DNA from: an uncultured Pseudomonadales bacterium
Lineage (GTDB): Bacteria > Pseudomonadota > Gammaproteobacteria > Pseudomonadales > Cellvibrionaceae
DNA length: 64,000 nucleotides
Reading direction: 5' to 3'
Assembly: GCA_947487765.1 (NCBI GenBank)
Contig: CANKXO010000004.1
Location: forward strand, 124,001-188,000
Part shown: piece after piece, positions 1 to 7,871 of the stretch
Position numbering within the stretch: position 1 is the stretch's first letter
How the letters are laid out: every line of letters begins with the position of its first letter
Made by a program: the position numbers and the translations under genes
Notes under the pieces: model-generated
Told to the model about the DNA's origin: nothing
Databases searched by the model: none
The model's input: only the letters and a program-made list of their open reading frames with translations

Positions 1-809
1 AATTTAGACAACATTGTGAGGTCGTTGATCAAGGTTGTCATACGCCCGGTTTGTTGTTGCATTTGTTCCAAGCCTTTTTGTAAATGCTTGTTTGTTTGCA
101 GATTCGGGTCCTGACTGTCTTCCAGTGTTTCAAGATAGCCGCGAATAACGGTGAGTGGTGTCCGTAGCTCGTGGCTCACGTTGGCAACAAAGTCTTTACG
201 CATTAATTCCAGCTTATAAATACGCGTAATGTCCCTTACCACTAATAATGCTTCACCTTCACCAAAGCGTGTAACCTGAAATTCTAATTGGGTTTCTTGG
301 CTGCTAGGGGATGGAAGCGCAAGAGGTATGCCGTAGTCATTGGATTCTAGGTAGTTGACAAATTGTGGATTTCGAATGAAATTGATAATAGAGCTGCCGA
401 CATCGCTAGGTTTTAAATCCAGTAATCGTTCGGTGGCTTGGTTCCACCAATTGAGATCATAATTGACGTTTAGCAGGATGACAGCATCATTAAGGGCCGA
501 TGTTGTTGCTTCAACACGACCAATGACTTTTTGCAGGCGATTTTTTTCACGAATTTCCCGACGTTTCTGGCGGCTAAGCTGATCGAATACTTCACCCCAG
601 AGACCGCTAGCATCAGGAATATCCTCAATGCGTTGACGTTTTAGCCACTTTAACAGTCGTCTCAGGTTTAGTAAGTGATAACAAATATAGGCAATGACGC
701 CAAAACTCAAGACTAACAGTAACTGCTGAAGCAGTAAGCCAATAATGACAAAAGGAATAGATAAGCCGAACAGGCGACGGATTTCAGAGGTGATTCCGTA
801 ATGCGACAA
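1..809 (-). CDS. phoR: PhoR-like phosphate sensor histidine kinase, C-terminus cut by window edge
   Basis: Membrane sensor kinase that pairs with PhoB in the phosphate-starvation response. The visible N-terminal part of about 270 residues shows a hydrophobic membrane segment near residues 14-40 and a PAS-like region. The phosphoacceptor H-box (VSHELRTPLT) follows near residues 215-225; the ATP-binding domain lies outside the window. No ATG is available. A TTG at 809 with AAGGA eight bases upstream is the best start in the frame. It follows phoB on the same strand after 32 bases, the usual phoB-phoR order, so the two are probably co-transcribed from the Pho-box promoter ahead of phoB. Confidence 0.9.
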   Translation of the reverse strand, partial: MSHYGITSEIRRLFGLSIPFVIIGLLLQQLLLVLSFGVIAYICYHLLNLRRLLKWLKRQRIEDIPDASGLWGEVFDQLSRQKRREIREKNRLQKVIGRVEATTSALNDAVILLNVNYDLNWWNQATERLLDLKPSDVGSSIINFIRNPQFVNYLESNDYGIPLALPSPSSQETQLEFQVTRFGEGEALLVVRDITRIYKLELMRKDFVANVSHELRTPLTVIRGYLETLEDSQDPNLQTNKHLQKGLEQMQQQTGRMTTLINDLTMLSK

Positions 810-841
810 GAGGGAATTCCTTGCGATAAAAAACTGCTATT

Positions 842-1549
842 CTATGCCTTCATTGCTAGTTTCGTCGAGAACCGATATCCCGTGCCACGTACAGTTTGAA
901 TAAAACGGTCATGGTTATCGAGTTGTAAAACTTTTCTTAAGCGGCGGATATGCACATCCACGGTGCGTTCTTCCACATAGACATTGCCACCCCAAACATG
1001 ATCCAGTAGTTGGCTGCGGGTATAAACTCTATCTTGATGGGTAAGGAAAAACTCCAATAAGCGGTATTCGGTAGGTCCCATTTGCAGCGCTTGCTGGTTG
1101 ATGGTGACTACATGGCTGATTGGGTCCATACACAAGCCTTCAACCATAATAGGCCCAAGAGTTGAGATATCTTCTGTTCGTCTTAGTACGGCCTTTAAGC
1201 GGGCCACAAGCTCTCTTGGAGAGAAAGGCTTGGTAATATAATCATCAGCGCCGACGTCCAGGCCCTGAATTTTATTATCCTCTTCACCTTTAGCCGTAAG
1301 CATGATAATCGGAATGGAATTTGTCAGTTCGTCTTTTTTAAGACGGCGTGCGAGTTCAATACCGCTGGTGCCTGGTAACATCCAATCCAATAATATCAGG
1401 CTGGGCTTTTCATCTACGACAATAGCGTGAGCCTGTTGTGCATCTTCAGCCTCAAGGCATCGATAATCTGCCATCTCTAATGCAATACGTAACATATCGC
1501 GGATAGGTGCTTCATCGTCAACTATAAGAATGGTTTTATCGTGGTTCAT
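842..1549 (-). CDS. phoB: Phosphate regulon response regulator PhoB
   Basis: OmpR/PhoB-type response regulator of 235 residues, normal for the family. The receiver domain (about 1-120) carries the acidic pair after ILIVDDE, the phosphoacceptor Asp in LILLDWMLPG, and the Thr and Lys positions (MLTAKGEE, ITKPFSP). The winged-helix DNA-binding domain (about 130-230) contains EYRLLEFFL and ERTVDVHIRRLRK. It lies just upstream of phoR and has a Pho box in its own leader, consistent with autoregulation. The start at 1549 follows an ACCTGTC-like leader without a strong ribosome site. Confidence 0.96.
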   Translation of the reverse strand: MNHDKTILIVDDEAPIRDMLRIALEMADYRCLEAEDAQQAHAIVVDEKPSLILLDWMLPGTSGIELARRLKKDELTNSIPIIMLTAKGEEDNKIQGLDVGADDYITKPFSPRELVARLKAVLRRTEDISTLGPIMVEGLCMDPISHVVTINQQALQMGPTEYRLLEFFLTHQDRVYTRSQLLDHVWGGNVYVEERTVDVHIRRLRKVLQLDNHDRFIQTVRGTGYRFSTKLAMKA

Positions 1550-1592
1550 GACAGGTCCGGTATATGAGCAGAGTTGCCATTAAATAACGCTT

Positions 1593-1612
1593 CTATGACA
1601 ATTATATGACAA
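1593..1612 (-). promoter_or_regulatory. Pho box upstream of phoB
   Basis: Read on the minus strand this is TGTCATATAATTGTCAT, two TGTCAT half-sites 11 bases apart. That is the direct-repeat layout of PhoB binding sites. It lies about 45-65 bases upstream of the phoB start. A further TTGTCATA lies at 1634-1641 on the plus strand. Confidence 0.75.
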
Positions 1613-1678
1613 ACAATAATACTTGACCTGCAATTGTCATATTTAATTCACTCGGGAGAAAACGAGATGTTGTCTGAT

Positions 1679-2575
1679 TCAGGTTAGCGCGTAGTGCAAT
1701 GCAATACCCACAAAGATAGCAAAGCCAATCCATTGATTATGAATAAAGGCAGCGAAATAAGCCTCTGGTTGGCGACGGCTAATTAGCGATTGGTGATAAA
1801 CCATCAGAGCCGCAGCGGCGATCACAGACACATAGTAGATAGTGCCCAGCTCAAAGCGTTGACCGATTAACCAAAAACCAAAAAGAACCATCAACTGTAA
1901 ACTGCCAGTAATCAGCTTCTCATTACCTTCGAACAGAATCGCGGTAGATTTCATGCCCATCTTCTTGTCATATTCTCTATCAGTCATGCCATAGAAGGTA
2001 TCGTATACCACAGTTAGCAAGAGGCTCGTTACATAAATAACGATCACAACGGGTTCTACCGCATTATTCTGCGCAGCAAAAGCCATGGGTATACTCATGG
2101 CAAATGCTGCTCCCAATACGACTTGAGGCAAGTGGGTATAGCGTTTCATAAATGGGTAAGCGCACGCCAGTATCACAGCGACAATGGATAAATAAATCGT
2201 CAGTAAGTTAGTGAGTGACACTAAAAATAAGGCTATACAGAGTAGTATCAAGAAGGCTTTTTTTGCCTGTGTCAGCGTTAATTCACCAGATGCCAGTGGG
2301 CGTTGTGTCGTTCGAGCAACGTGTTTATCTAAATCGATATCCGCAATATCATTGATAATACAGCCAGCAGCGCGCATCACAATTACGCCCAGAGTAAAAA
2401 TAATAAATACCGATAAATCAGGAAACCCTTCTGCTGCCAGCCATAGTGCCCACCAAGTTGGCCACAACAATAGCGTAATGCCAATGGGCTTGTGAAAGCG
2501 CATCAATTCCCAATAGGACTTCATTAGCTTTTTATTTGATGGCGATAACATTGCTTCGATGCGGGTAACCCTCAT
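1679..2575 (-). CDS. ubiA: 4-hydroxybenzoate octaprenyltransferase UbiA
   Basis: Integral-membrane prenyltransferase that attaches the polyprenyl tail to 4-hydroxybenzoate in ubiquinone synthesis. The first Asp-rich motif appears as NDIADIDLDKHVART and the second as YDTFYGMTDREYD. The conserved block AYPFMKRYTHLPQVVLG and about eight membrane segments are present. The 298-residue reading is slightly long. Starting at the internal Met at 2551 would give the same length ahead of the LMR..KPIG block as E. coli UbiA, so that start is a good alternative. It sits downstream of ubiC on the same strand, and the two enzymes act consecutively. Confidence 0.95.
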   Translation of the reverse strand: MRVTRIEAMLSPSNKKLMKSYWELMRFHKPIGITLLLWPTWWALWLAAEGFPDLSVFIIFTLGVIVMRAAGCIINDIADIDLDKHVARTTQRPLASGELTLTQAKKAFLILLCIALFLVSLTNLLTIYLSIVAVILACAYPFMKRYTHLPQVVLGAAFAMSIPMAFAAQNNAVEPVVIVIYVTSLLLTVVYDTFYGMTDREYDKKMGMKSTAILFEGNEKLITGSLQLMVLFGFWLIGQRFELGTIYYVSVIAAAALMVYHQSLISRRQPEAYFAAFIHNQWIGFAIFVGIALHYALT

Positions 2576-2693
2576 GTTCGATGATTATTTAATGGATGCT
2601 GAAATAAGTGGCAGGTTGCCATAAGAGGGGCTATCGGTTCAAGTGTGCAATCGACCCTCTGGATTAGTGTTAACAGACCTAGGCAGAAGGTTT

Positions 2694-3329
2694 CTATTCG
2701 TCGGTTGATTCTGTCAGGTTTTTTAAAAATATTTCGCAGACTAATAAAGGCTTATTTTTGAGGAAAAACAATGAGCGCCTTCCCCAGCCTGAAGTAAATT
2801 GATGAGAACTCTTGGGGAGGTGATGGGGTTTTATGACAGCCAACTGTAGACCTTGGCGCCGCATTGTTGGGTCGGCAAATAGAGCCTCTCCCAATGAACG
2901 ATTGCCAAGATAATGTAGGCGACGTAAGGATCCTTTAAGTGTCGATAATGGAATAACAGTGCGGGCGCAGACCCATGGAATATCATTACCATAAAGTACG
3001 ACTTCTCTAACAACAGCCCATCTATGGGTATTTAATTTAAGTGCCTGATACTCTGATAAGTGGGGTCGTTGAATGCGTTGTTGTAAGACCTCTACACGCA
3101 ATTGCCCCTTTGATCGATCTATTAACTTCTGAGTTAAAGACCCAGGATCAAGTAACCACGCTCTCAGTGTTTTAGATAGGTTTTGGTGTTTAAACGACAC
3201 TGCTTGCCAATTAGGCTCTTTTGGGGAAAGAACCCGTTGTGAAAGACCCTGGGGAACGGCTTGTTGGGAAGCTGCTTTTGTTGGAGCTGCGTGAGCTGAA
3301 ACTGCTTGTTTTGAAGCCGAAAGCACCAA
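2694..3329 (-). CDS. ubiC: Chorismate pyruvate-lyase UbiC
   Basis: Converts chorismate to 4-hydroxybenzoate, the first committed ubiquinone step, feeding UbiA next door. Recognisable blocks are LRAWLLDPGSLTQKL, WVCARTVIPLSTL, the LGNRSLGEALF region and WGRRSLFFLKNKPLLVCEIFL. The length of 211 residues exceeds the usual 165-190 because of an Ala/Ser/Gln-rich N-terminal stretch of about 40 residues. No ATG exists in this part. The start at 3329 is TTG with AAGG six bases upstream, and the adjacent GTG at 3326 is an alternative. The true N-terminus is the main uncertainty. Confidence 0.9.
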   Translation of the reverse strand: MVLSASKQAVSAHAAPTKAASQQAVPQGLSQRVLSPKEPNWQAVSFKHQNLSKTLRAWLLDPGSLTQKLIDRSKGQLRVEVLQQRIQRPHLSEYQALKLNTHRWAVVREVVLYGNDIPWVCARTVIPLSTLKGSLRRLHYLGNRSLGEALFADPTMRRQGLQLAVIKPHHLPKSSHQFTSGWGRRSLFFLKNKPLLVCEIFLKNLTESTDE

Positions 3330-3439
3330 AGAATAGCCTTACTATGATTGAGAAGTTAGTCGAGCAAGGCATTCTATAGGATTTTTGTGTGCTTAACTCT
3401 GAAAAAAAGAGCTAATTGGTAATTTTAAGACGCAATACC

Positions 3440-4834
3440 TTAGCCGGCCATTTGTTTGGCGATAACTTCTAACTCTTCGCTGGCATCCATTAACTTATCG
3501 ATGGCTTCCCGCGCGGCTTCTGGATCAAGGTGTAAGCGCTCAAAGACATCATCAGGAATGTTACCGCTGGCAGTGCCCATCACTAGGCCACGCTCTTGTA
3601 GCAGTTTATTGGATAAGAAGAGTAGCAATGCATAAGGCCAATCTTCACCATCATATTCCGGATCGCTCTGATGGCGTAAGGCATTACAAATAGTATCTGG
3701 CATATGCCAAAAGCCCATTAGCCAACTGGCTAATTGATTGCGATCCACACCAATAATATGGCGCTCTACAGACTGAACAGATGCTTGTGGGTTTGCATCG
3801 ATATGCTGGCAAATGGATTGAAATTGGTTATTAAATACTTCAGCTGTGATTAAGTAACCAAAATTATTGAGTAAGCCGGCAAGATAGGCTGTACCAAAAC
3901 TTGGGCGATGTTCTCTCGGAATACAAGTTACCAGTGACTCTGTTGCCGCTGCGACATAAACAGATTGTTGGAAATAGGGCATGCAACCATGGGGGCCATT
4001 CTTTGGCATTTTTAATGTGTTACCAAGAGCAAGGCCTAAAGATAGGTTAAGTACCATATCAAAACCAAGTACTCGAACAATCGCATCATGAATCGACTTA
4101 ATACTGCCCGGCGCTGAGTAATAAGGTGATGCTGCCCAGCTAACCACTTGTGCAGATAGGCTGGCGTCTAATTCAACAATGTCGGTTAAGTCACTGATAT
4201 CTGCATGTGGATTGACACGCAATTTGATAATTTTTTCTGCAGTGGCGGGTAACGGAGGAAACTCTAGAGTTTCTTCAAGGCGTTGTTTGATGCGCAACTC
4301 AGTAAATAAATTAACGCTGGATTCGATATTCGCCCGATCACCCTCAGGGTCCGTGGGCGCTTCTAATTTTGATAAAGGTGCTGCGATAGCGGCAACCTTC
4401 GCATCCCCCAATAGCTGGCGAAAATTCTTTTGCTCAAGCTGGATGAATTGGCTAGCGACACCGACATCGAGATAAACCGTTTTATATTTCAGTAAGGCCT
4501 CATCAACAATCGTCGGTAAATTATTCAAGCCAGGTAGCGCAGGGAGTGCACTGACGCCGGACTTATCCATAAATTTCTTCAGCTCTTCACCCGTGAGTGC
4601 TTCATGCTCAGATTGAAAGGACTCATTAATCTGTTGAATATCCAGCAGAGTGTCATTGCGAGTAATGGCAATGAGCTTGTCGCCGTTGGTATTTTGCAAG
4701 GCAATTGCTCTGGCCACATTGTAAGGCTTGAGCTCTACAATATCGCTATTATTGGGCTGACTCACGGTTTCCGTTAATGAATAAGGCACCTTTTGATCTT
4801 CAAGTAGACGTTCAATATTTGAAGGGACTGACAC
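3440..4834 (-). CDS. YbaK-like domain fused to HDOD domain signalling protein
   Basis: Protein of 464 residues. The N-terminal 1-150 resembles the YbaK/prolyl-tRNA deacylase fold (KPYNVARAIALQN, then a V-YLDVGV-SQFI segment). An HDOD domain of the metal-free HD-related type covers about 185-390, beginning RLEETLEFPPLPATAEKI and containing ASLSAQVVSWAASPYY and VLGFDMVLNLSLGLALG. HDOD proteins are usually signalling adaptors rather than hydrolases. Substrate and partner are unknown, and the YbaK-like half may have lost editing activity. It is transcribed alone toward ubiC, about 110 bases away. Confidence 0.82.
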   Translation of the reverse strand: MSVPSNIERLLEDQKVPYSLTETVSQPNNSDIVELKPYNVARAIALQNTNGDKLIAITRNDTLLDIQQINESFQSEHEALTGEELKKFMDKSGVSALPALPGLNNLPTIVDEALLKYKTVYLDVGVASQFIQLEQKNFRQLLGDAKVAAIAAPLSKLEAPTDPEGDRANIESSVNLFTELRIKQRLEETLEFPPLPATAEKIIKLRVNPHADISDLTDIVELDASLSAQVVSWAASPYYSAPGSIKSIHDAIVRVLGFDMVLNLSLGLALGNTLKMPKNGPHGCMPYFQQSVYVAAATESLVTCIPREHRPSFGTAYLAGLLNNFGYLITAEVFNNQFQSICQHIDANPQASVQSVERHIIGVDRNQLASWLMGFWHMPDTICNALRHQSDPEYDGEDWPYALLLFLSNKLLQERGLVMGTASGNIPDDVFERLHLDPEAAREAIDKLMDASEELEVIAKQMAG

Positions 4835-5080
4835 AGATTTGACTCCTAGAATTTGAGGCTAAACATACTCTTTTTAGTGTAGTCCAAAAAAATCGATAGG
4901 GAAGTTAAGGGGTGATGATTGTGGGTCTTTATCTAGAGATAAAATAGAATCAGCAAAATGACTGGCGCCTTAACTCACATACTTAGCATTTGCTGAGGGC
5001 GTTATTTAGAAAGCATTTCTAGAAATAACCGGCCAAATTTATAAACTATTGATAAATAAAGGGTTAATAGTCTTCAAGAG

Positions 5081-5115
5081 ATATAAATATACGGCCTGCA
5101 GCCGTATATTTATAT
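5081..5115. repeat. Perfect 15-bp inverted repeat with ATATACGGC arms
   Basis: Arms 5081-5095 and 5101-5115 are exact reverse complements around a 5-base loop. The core AAATATACGG recurs as a second inverted pair at 5189-5231. It lies in the 410-base gap between the HDOD gene and the first cassette ORF. It could be an operator or a transcript hairpin. Confidence 0.8.
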
Positions 5116-5188
5116 TGAGCTTATAAGGCTCTATTGCTAAGCCATTAAAAATAAAGTAGTTTTTGTAAGCTTATGCTGCTCTCTAAGG

Positions 5189-5231
5189 AAATATACGGCT
5201 TAGAGGGTATGTGGCCAGTGACCGTATATTT
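5189..5231. repeat. Second AAATATACGG inverted pair upstream of the 92-residue ORF
   Basis: AAATATACGG at 5189-5198 and its reverse complement CCGTATATTT at 5222-5231 flank a 23-base spacer. The right arm ends 14 bases before the ATG at 5246. The placement fits a regulator-binding pair covering the promoter or leader of that gene, but no regulator is identified. Confidence 0.7.
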
Positions 5232-5245
5232 AGCTGTTAACTGTA

Positions 5246-5524
5246 ATGAAAACTAAAGAAACAATTGCAAACGCAGGAAATACAGAGGTTCCGTGTTACT
5301 TAGCGATTAAATTGCTAGGTTATGAGTTTTCGCGAACAAATGCAGGAGAGGACGATGAGTTTTGGATTGCAGAAAACTCCAATAATAAATTTGTTGCTTC
5401 CAATCAACTAGAGCTGCTGGGCTTAATCTATATGCGCGATATCCGTGGCCAGAATTGGAAAGCTTCAGATACTGAAATTGATAATTATTTGGCCAATTAC
5501 TATCCGGCGGGGTTGGGCAAATAA
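5246..5524 (+). CDS. Hypothetical small protein, probable cassette gene
   Basis: Unrecognised soluble protein of 92 residues with no signal peptide or membrane segment. It has a hydrophobic N-terminal block (CYLAIKLLGYEF), acidic middle residues and a LLGLIYMRDIRGQNW segment. An attC-like hairpin starts 11 bases after the stop. That is how integron cassettes are built, and short orphan ORFs of this size are typical cassette contents. Two AAATATACGG inverted repeats precede it. No clear ribosome site is visible. The opposing frame (5307-5543) is also open, but this frame is better placed. Confidence 0.6.
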   Translation: MKTKETIANAGNTEVPCYLAIKLLGYEFSRTNAGEDDEFWIAENSNNKFVASNQLELLGLIYMRDIRGQNWKASDTEIDNYLANYYPAGLGK

Positions 5525-5534
5525 GCCATGCAAC

Positions 5535-5616
5535 AGTTAACAAGTGTAGGCACTCGGAAAAATTTTTGTTACGACTTCGCCTCTACAAAATTTTCCCGGT
5601 GCTACAAGCGTTATAG
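5535..5616 (+). other. attC-like recombination site 1
   Basis: The outer TAAC (5538-5541) and the GTTA inside AAGCGTTAT (5608-5614) are complementary. Inside, GTAGGCACTCGG (5545-5556) pairs with CCCGGTGCTAC (5595-5605), leaving one extrahelical base, a feature of attC sites. A second AAAATTTT pairing continues inward to a loop of about 20 bases. The length of about 80 bases is in the attC range, and it lies between two ORFs of the same strand. No integrase gene is in the window. Confidence 0.6.
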
Positions 5617-5646
5617 GCTTTAATCAGCTAAACAAGAGGAAGTTTT

Positions 5647-6111
5647 ATGAATGTTACAGTTTTAAAAGATGTTCTCGTGAGTGCAGGTAGACTAGAAGAT
5701 TATTTTGATGGTGTAACACCTACAAATTTATGGAGAGCGTTAAATAAAAAATCTGATGCTGATATTTTTGGCTTTGTTGAAAGCCCAATAGTATTTTCAA
5801 ATGGTCGCCCGAGACCAGCGGACATAAAAGTAGAAGAAAAATATGGATCAAAATGGATATCTGTAAAAGAACAGCCAAGAGGTGTCAGTACTTTTGACAA
5901 ACCAGGCTTACCGAAAGGTAAAGGCTGGGAGTATTTTAAAATTCCAAAGGGCACAGTAATCCCTGAAGGTTTGGCTATTGTTAAAGATCAATACAATAGT
6001 AAGTTTGAGGCTACTCATTATACTATAGCACCCGCATATGATATGCCACTTGATGAATTCAAAGCTTGGTTAAAATTATTTGCCACAAAGCTTGTAAAAG
6101 AGGCTGTGTAA
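5647..6111 (+). CDS. Tse2-like ADP-ribosyltransferase-fold toxin
   Basis: Protein of 154 residues matching my recollection of Pseudomonas Tse2, a cytoplasmic toxin delivered by the H1 type VI system. Shared features include RPRPADIKV, GVSTFDKPG, FKIPKGTVIPEGL, a KDQYN segment and FEATHYTIAPAYDMP. In Tse2 the equivalent blocks are a SVFDRAG stretch and QATHYTIMPA. There is no signal peptide, consistent with a cytoplasmic target. AGAGGAAG precedes the ATG at a good distance. Its stop overlaps the next start (TAATG), the usual layout of a toxin with its immunity gene. It lies between two attC-like sites. Delivery by a type VI system is inferred; a plain toxin-antitoxin role is possible. Confidence 0.78.
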   Translation: MNVTVLKDVLVSAGRLEDYFDGVTPTNLWRALNKKSDADIFGFVESPIVFSNGRPRPADIKVEEKYGSKWISVKEQPRGVSTFDKPGLPKGKGWEYFKIPKGTVIPEGLAIVKDQYNSKFEATHYTIAPAYDMPLDEFKAWLKLFATKLVKEAV

Positions 6112-6323
6112 TGAAAATACCAGACACTTGGGCCCCACTATTAGTATCTTCTGTAAGGGATGCCGTGCTATACCAAGAACAATTGTTAAAAAGTGAAACT
6201 CTTCGTGACCGCCATGAGTATGAAGAACACCTTTTACAATTAACTCAATTCTTAGAATACATAAAAGAGGAATACAGGGGTATTGAGAAGGATGTAGGCA
6301 TTCCTCTTAACAAATTATTGTAA
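6111..6323 (+). CDS. Tsi2-like immunity or antitoxin protein
   Basis: Protein of 70 residues starting at the ATG in TAATG. A longer reading from 6066 lies inside the toxin gene and is unlikely. The sequence predicts two helices that could form a coiled coil (VRDAVLYQEQLLKSE, then HEYEEHLLQLTQFLEYIKEE). It ends in a short GIPLNKLL tail. Tsi2 of Pseudomonas has about this size, the same helical hairpin and a similar acidic character, so this is probably the cognate neutralising partner of the gene it overlaps. Similarity is at the level of pattern, not high identity. Confidence 0.68.
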   Translation: MKIPDTWAPLLVSSVRDAVLYQEQLLKSETLRDRHEYEEHLLQLTQFLEYIKEEYRGIEKDVGIPLNKLL

Positions 6324-6325
6324 GC

Positions 6326-6387
6326 TATAACAAGCCAAACCAAATAGGACGCGCAAAAGCAGCGCGCCTATGTTTGAAGCGCTATGC
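6326..6387 (+). other. attC-like recombination site 2, somewhat degenerate
   Basis: Outer ATAAC (6327-6331) faces AAGCGCTAT (6377-6385), which differs from the usual GCGTTA by one T-to-C change. Internally CAAAC-ATAGG-CGCGC (6335-6354) pairs with GCGCGCCTATGTTTG (6362-6376), with small bulges and a loop of a few bases. It starts just after the Tsi2-like stop, so the toxin pair is bracketed by two such sites. Confidence 0.5.
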
Positions 6388-6477
6388 ATCATTTCCGTTT
6401 TAGTGGGCACCTTCTATTAACGTTGGATGTGATACTATTTCTTGTATATAAAAATAATACCTAATAATAAAATCGCT

Positions 6478-6996
6478 ATGTCTGACCATGAACGAATAGA
6501 AAGTTATCTTAATCGGCTTTTAGGTTACGCAATGAGCTTAACGCGTCATCGTGAGGAAGCCCATGATCTTGTGCAGGAATGTGTTCTAAGAGCATTAAGT
6601 GCCAAGCGAGTCCCGAAAGATGAGCCTGCCTATCGAGCATGGTTGTTTCGCATTCTCAGGAATTTTTTTCTTGAGCGAAGCCGAAATGAAAATCGACGAG
6701 CCAGTATTATAGAATTATTAATTGAAGAGCCTATCACTGAGCACTCGTCCCCAGCCTTGTTTGATGGGATTACAATAGAGCGCACGCTACAGACGTTATC
6801 ACCTGATCATCATGAAATACTTGCTCTCATTGATATCGTTGGTTTTACCTATTCAGAGGCTGCTGTTTTACTCGATGTGCCAGTGGGTACTGTGATGAGT
6901 CGAGTGAGTCGTGCTCGTAGTGCTTTACTGAAGCAGTTGACGGCGAAAAAAATAAAACCCTTCAAGACATCACAGATGGAGCAGTGTAATGACTAA
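6478..6996 (+). CDS. ECF-type RNA polymerase sigma factor
   Basis: Sigma-70 family ECF factor of about 172 residues. The region-2 block is YAMSLTRHREEAHDLVQECV plus AWLFRILRNFFLERSR. The region-4 helix-turn-helix is FTYSEAAVLLDVPVGTVMSR. A longer frame begins with TTG at 6442, but the ATG at 6478 fits the normal N-terminus (SDHERIESYLNRLLGYA). Its end overlaps the next gene by eight bases. The neighbour is a membrane anti-sigma factor, and a sulfite-dehydrogenase-like operon follows, so these exported redox enzymes are probably part of its regulon. Confidence 0.9.
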   Translation: MSDHERIESYLNRLLGYAMSLTRHREEAHDLVQECVLRALSAKRVPKDEPAYRAWLFRILRNFFLERSRNENRRASIIELLIEEPITEHSSPALFDGITIERTLQTLSPDHHEILALIDIVGFTYSEAAVLLDVPVGTVMSRVSRARSALLKQLTAKKIKPFKTSQMEQCND

Positions 6997-7783
6997 ATAC
7001 CGCCCATCTTGGGAGACTCTCAATGCGTTTGTTGATGGTGAGCTGTCTACAAGCGAGGAGAGTCGAATTAAACAAGCGATAGAGCACGATAGCGATGTCG
7101 CAAAGGATGTTGCCGAGTTGCGTCAGGCAAAACTGGCAGTTTCTTCAACATATAATTCTTTGACGATGAATACGATAACGCTTTCTAAGCCTTCGTCTTC
7201 ACCACGTAGATCATCGATATTTTTCTACATTAGTGCAATGGCCGCCTGTTTATTGATGGGGGTTTTACTATGGCAACAAGCAGGCAATAAACATTTACCC
7301 ATTTTTGTTAAAGAGGCATATGCGACACATCTAAATTGGCTGAATATGCCAAAGAGTAATCTGCCCATAAACACATATGACGTCGTAAAAACGGGCTCAA
7401 TCAGCAATGGTATGTTTATTCCTGATTTAAGTGATATTTCGCTGCAATTGGAACATTTTGAATCGGTGATGATTAATGAGCAGGCTGGTATTCATCTTGG
7501 TTACCTTGGCAGCAAAGGTTGTGTTGTTAGCCTGGTTAGTTGGCCGGCAGAGCAGACCTTGTCTTCGCATATTCTTACGGTTGGTGAAGGTGACAAGCAA
7601 AGCTATTTCTGGCAGGTGGGGGAGTGGCATTATATTATGTTCGCTTCACGGATGCCCTTAGCTCGGCGAGCATTAACTGCCCATGTTCTTTATGATTTAA
7701 CGTTGAAACAACGTCTGCCATCAGTGCTTGACCAGCAACAATTGCTGGCGAGTCGTGCTGCCAACCCTCCCTGTCTCACATAA
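6989..7783 (+). CDS. Membrane-anchored anti-sigma factor
   Basis: Protein of 264 residues. The cytoplasmic N-terminus begins with WETLNAFVDGELSTSEE, the typical opening of anti-sigma domains without a full zinc-finger motif. One membrane segment lies near 75-93 (FFYISAMAACLLMGVLLW). A periplasmic domain of about 170 residues follows. The ATG overlaps the stop of the ECF sigma gene, indicating translational coupling. It presumably holds the sigma factor at the membrane until a periplasmic signal, plausibly sulfite or oxidative stress, releases it; the signal itself cannot be read from the sequence. Confidence 0.85.
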   Translation: MTKYRPSWETLNAFVDGELSTSEESRIKQAIEHDSDVAKDVAELRQAKLAVSSTYNSLTMNTITLSKPSSSPRRSSIFFYISAMAACLLMGVLLWQQAGNKHLPIFVKEAYATHLNWLNMPKSNLPINTYDVVKTGSISNGMFIPDLSDISLQLEHFESVMINEQAGIHLGYLGSKGCVVSLVSWPAEQTLSSHILTVGEGDKQSYFWQVGEWHYIMFASRMPLARRALTAHVLYDLTLKQRLPSVLDQQQLLASRAANPPCLT

Positions 7784-7871
7784 ATTTATTATTTAGAAGG
7801 AATAAAACCACCTCCTCACGCATTTCCTCTTCCTCACCTGCCATAAAAATAATAGTGAAGGGGAAGTATCT

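Noticed and set aside
4971-5004. Possible third attC: TAAC...GGCGTTA around a CTTAGCA/TGCTGAG hairpin
   Set aside because: Only 34 bases long, shorter than known attC sites, and with imperfect inner pairing. It may be an attI- or attC-remnant but is not supported enough to annotate.
5307-5543. Minus-strand 78-codon ORF opposite the first cassette ORF
   Set aside because: It runs into the attC-like hairpin and lacks a start signal; the plus-strand frame fits cassette orientation.
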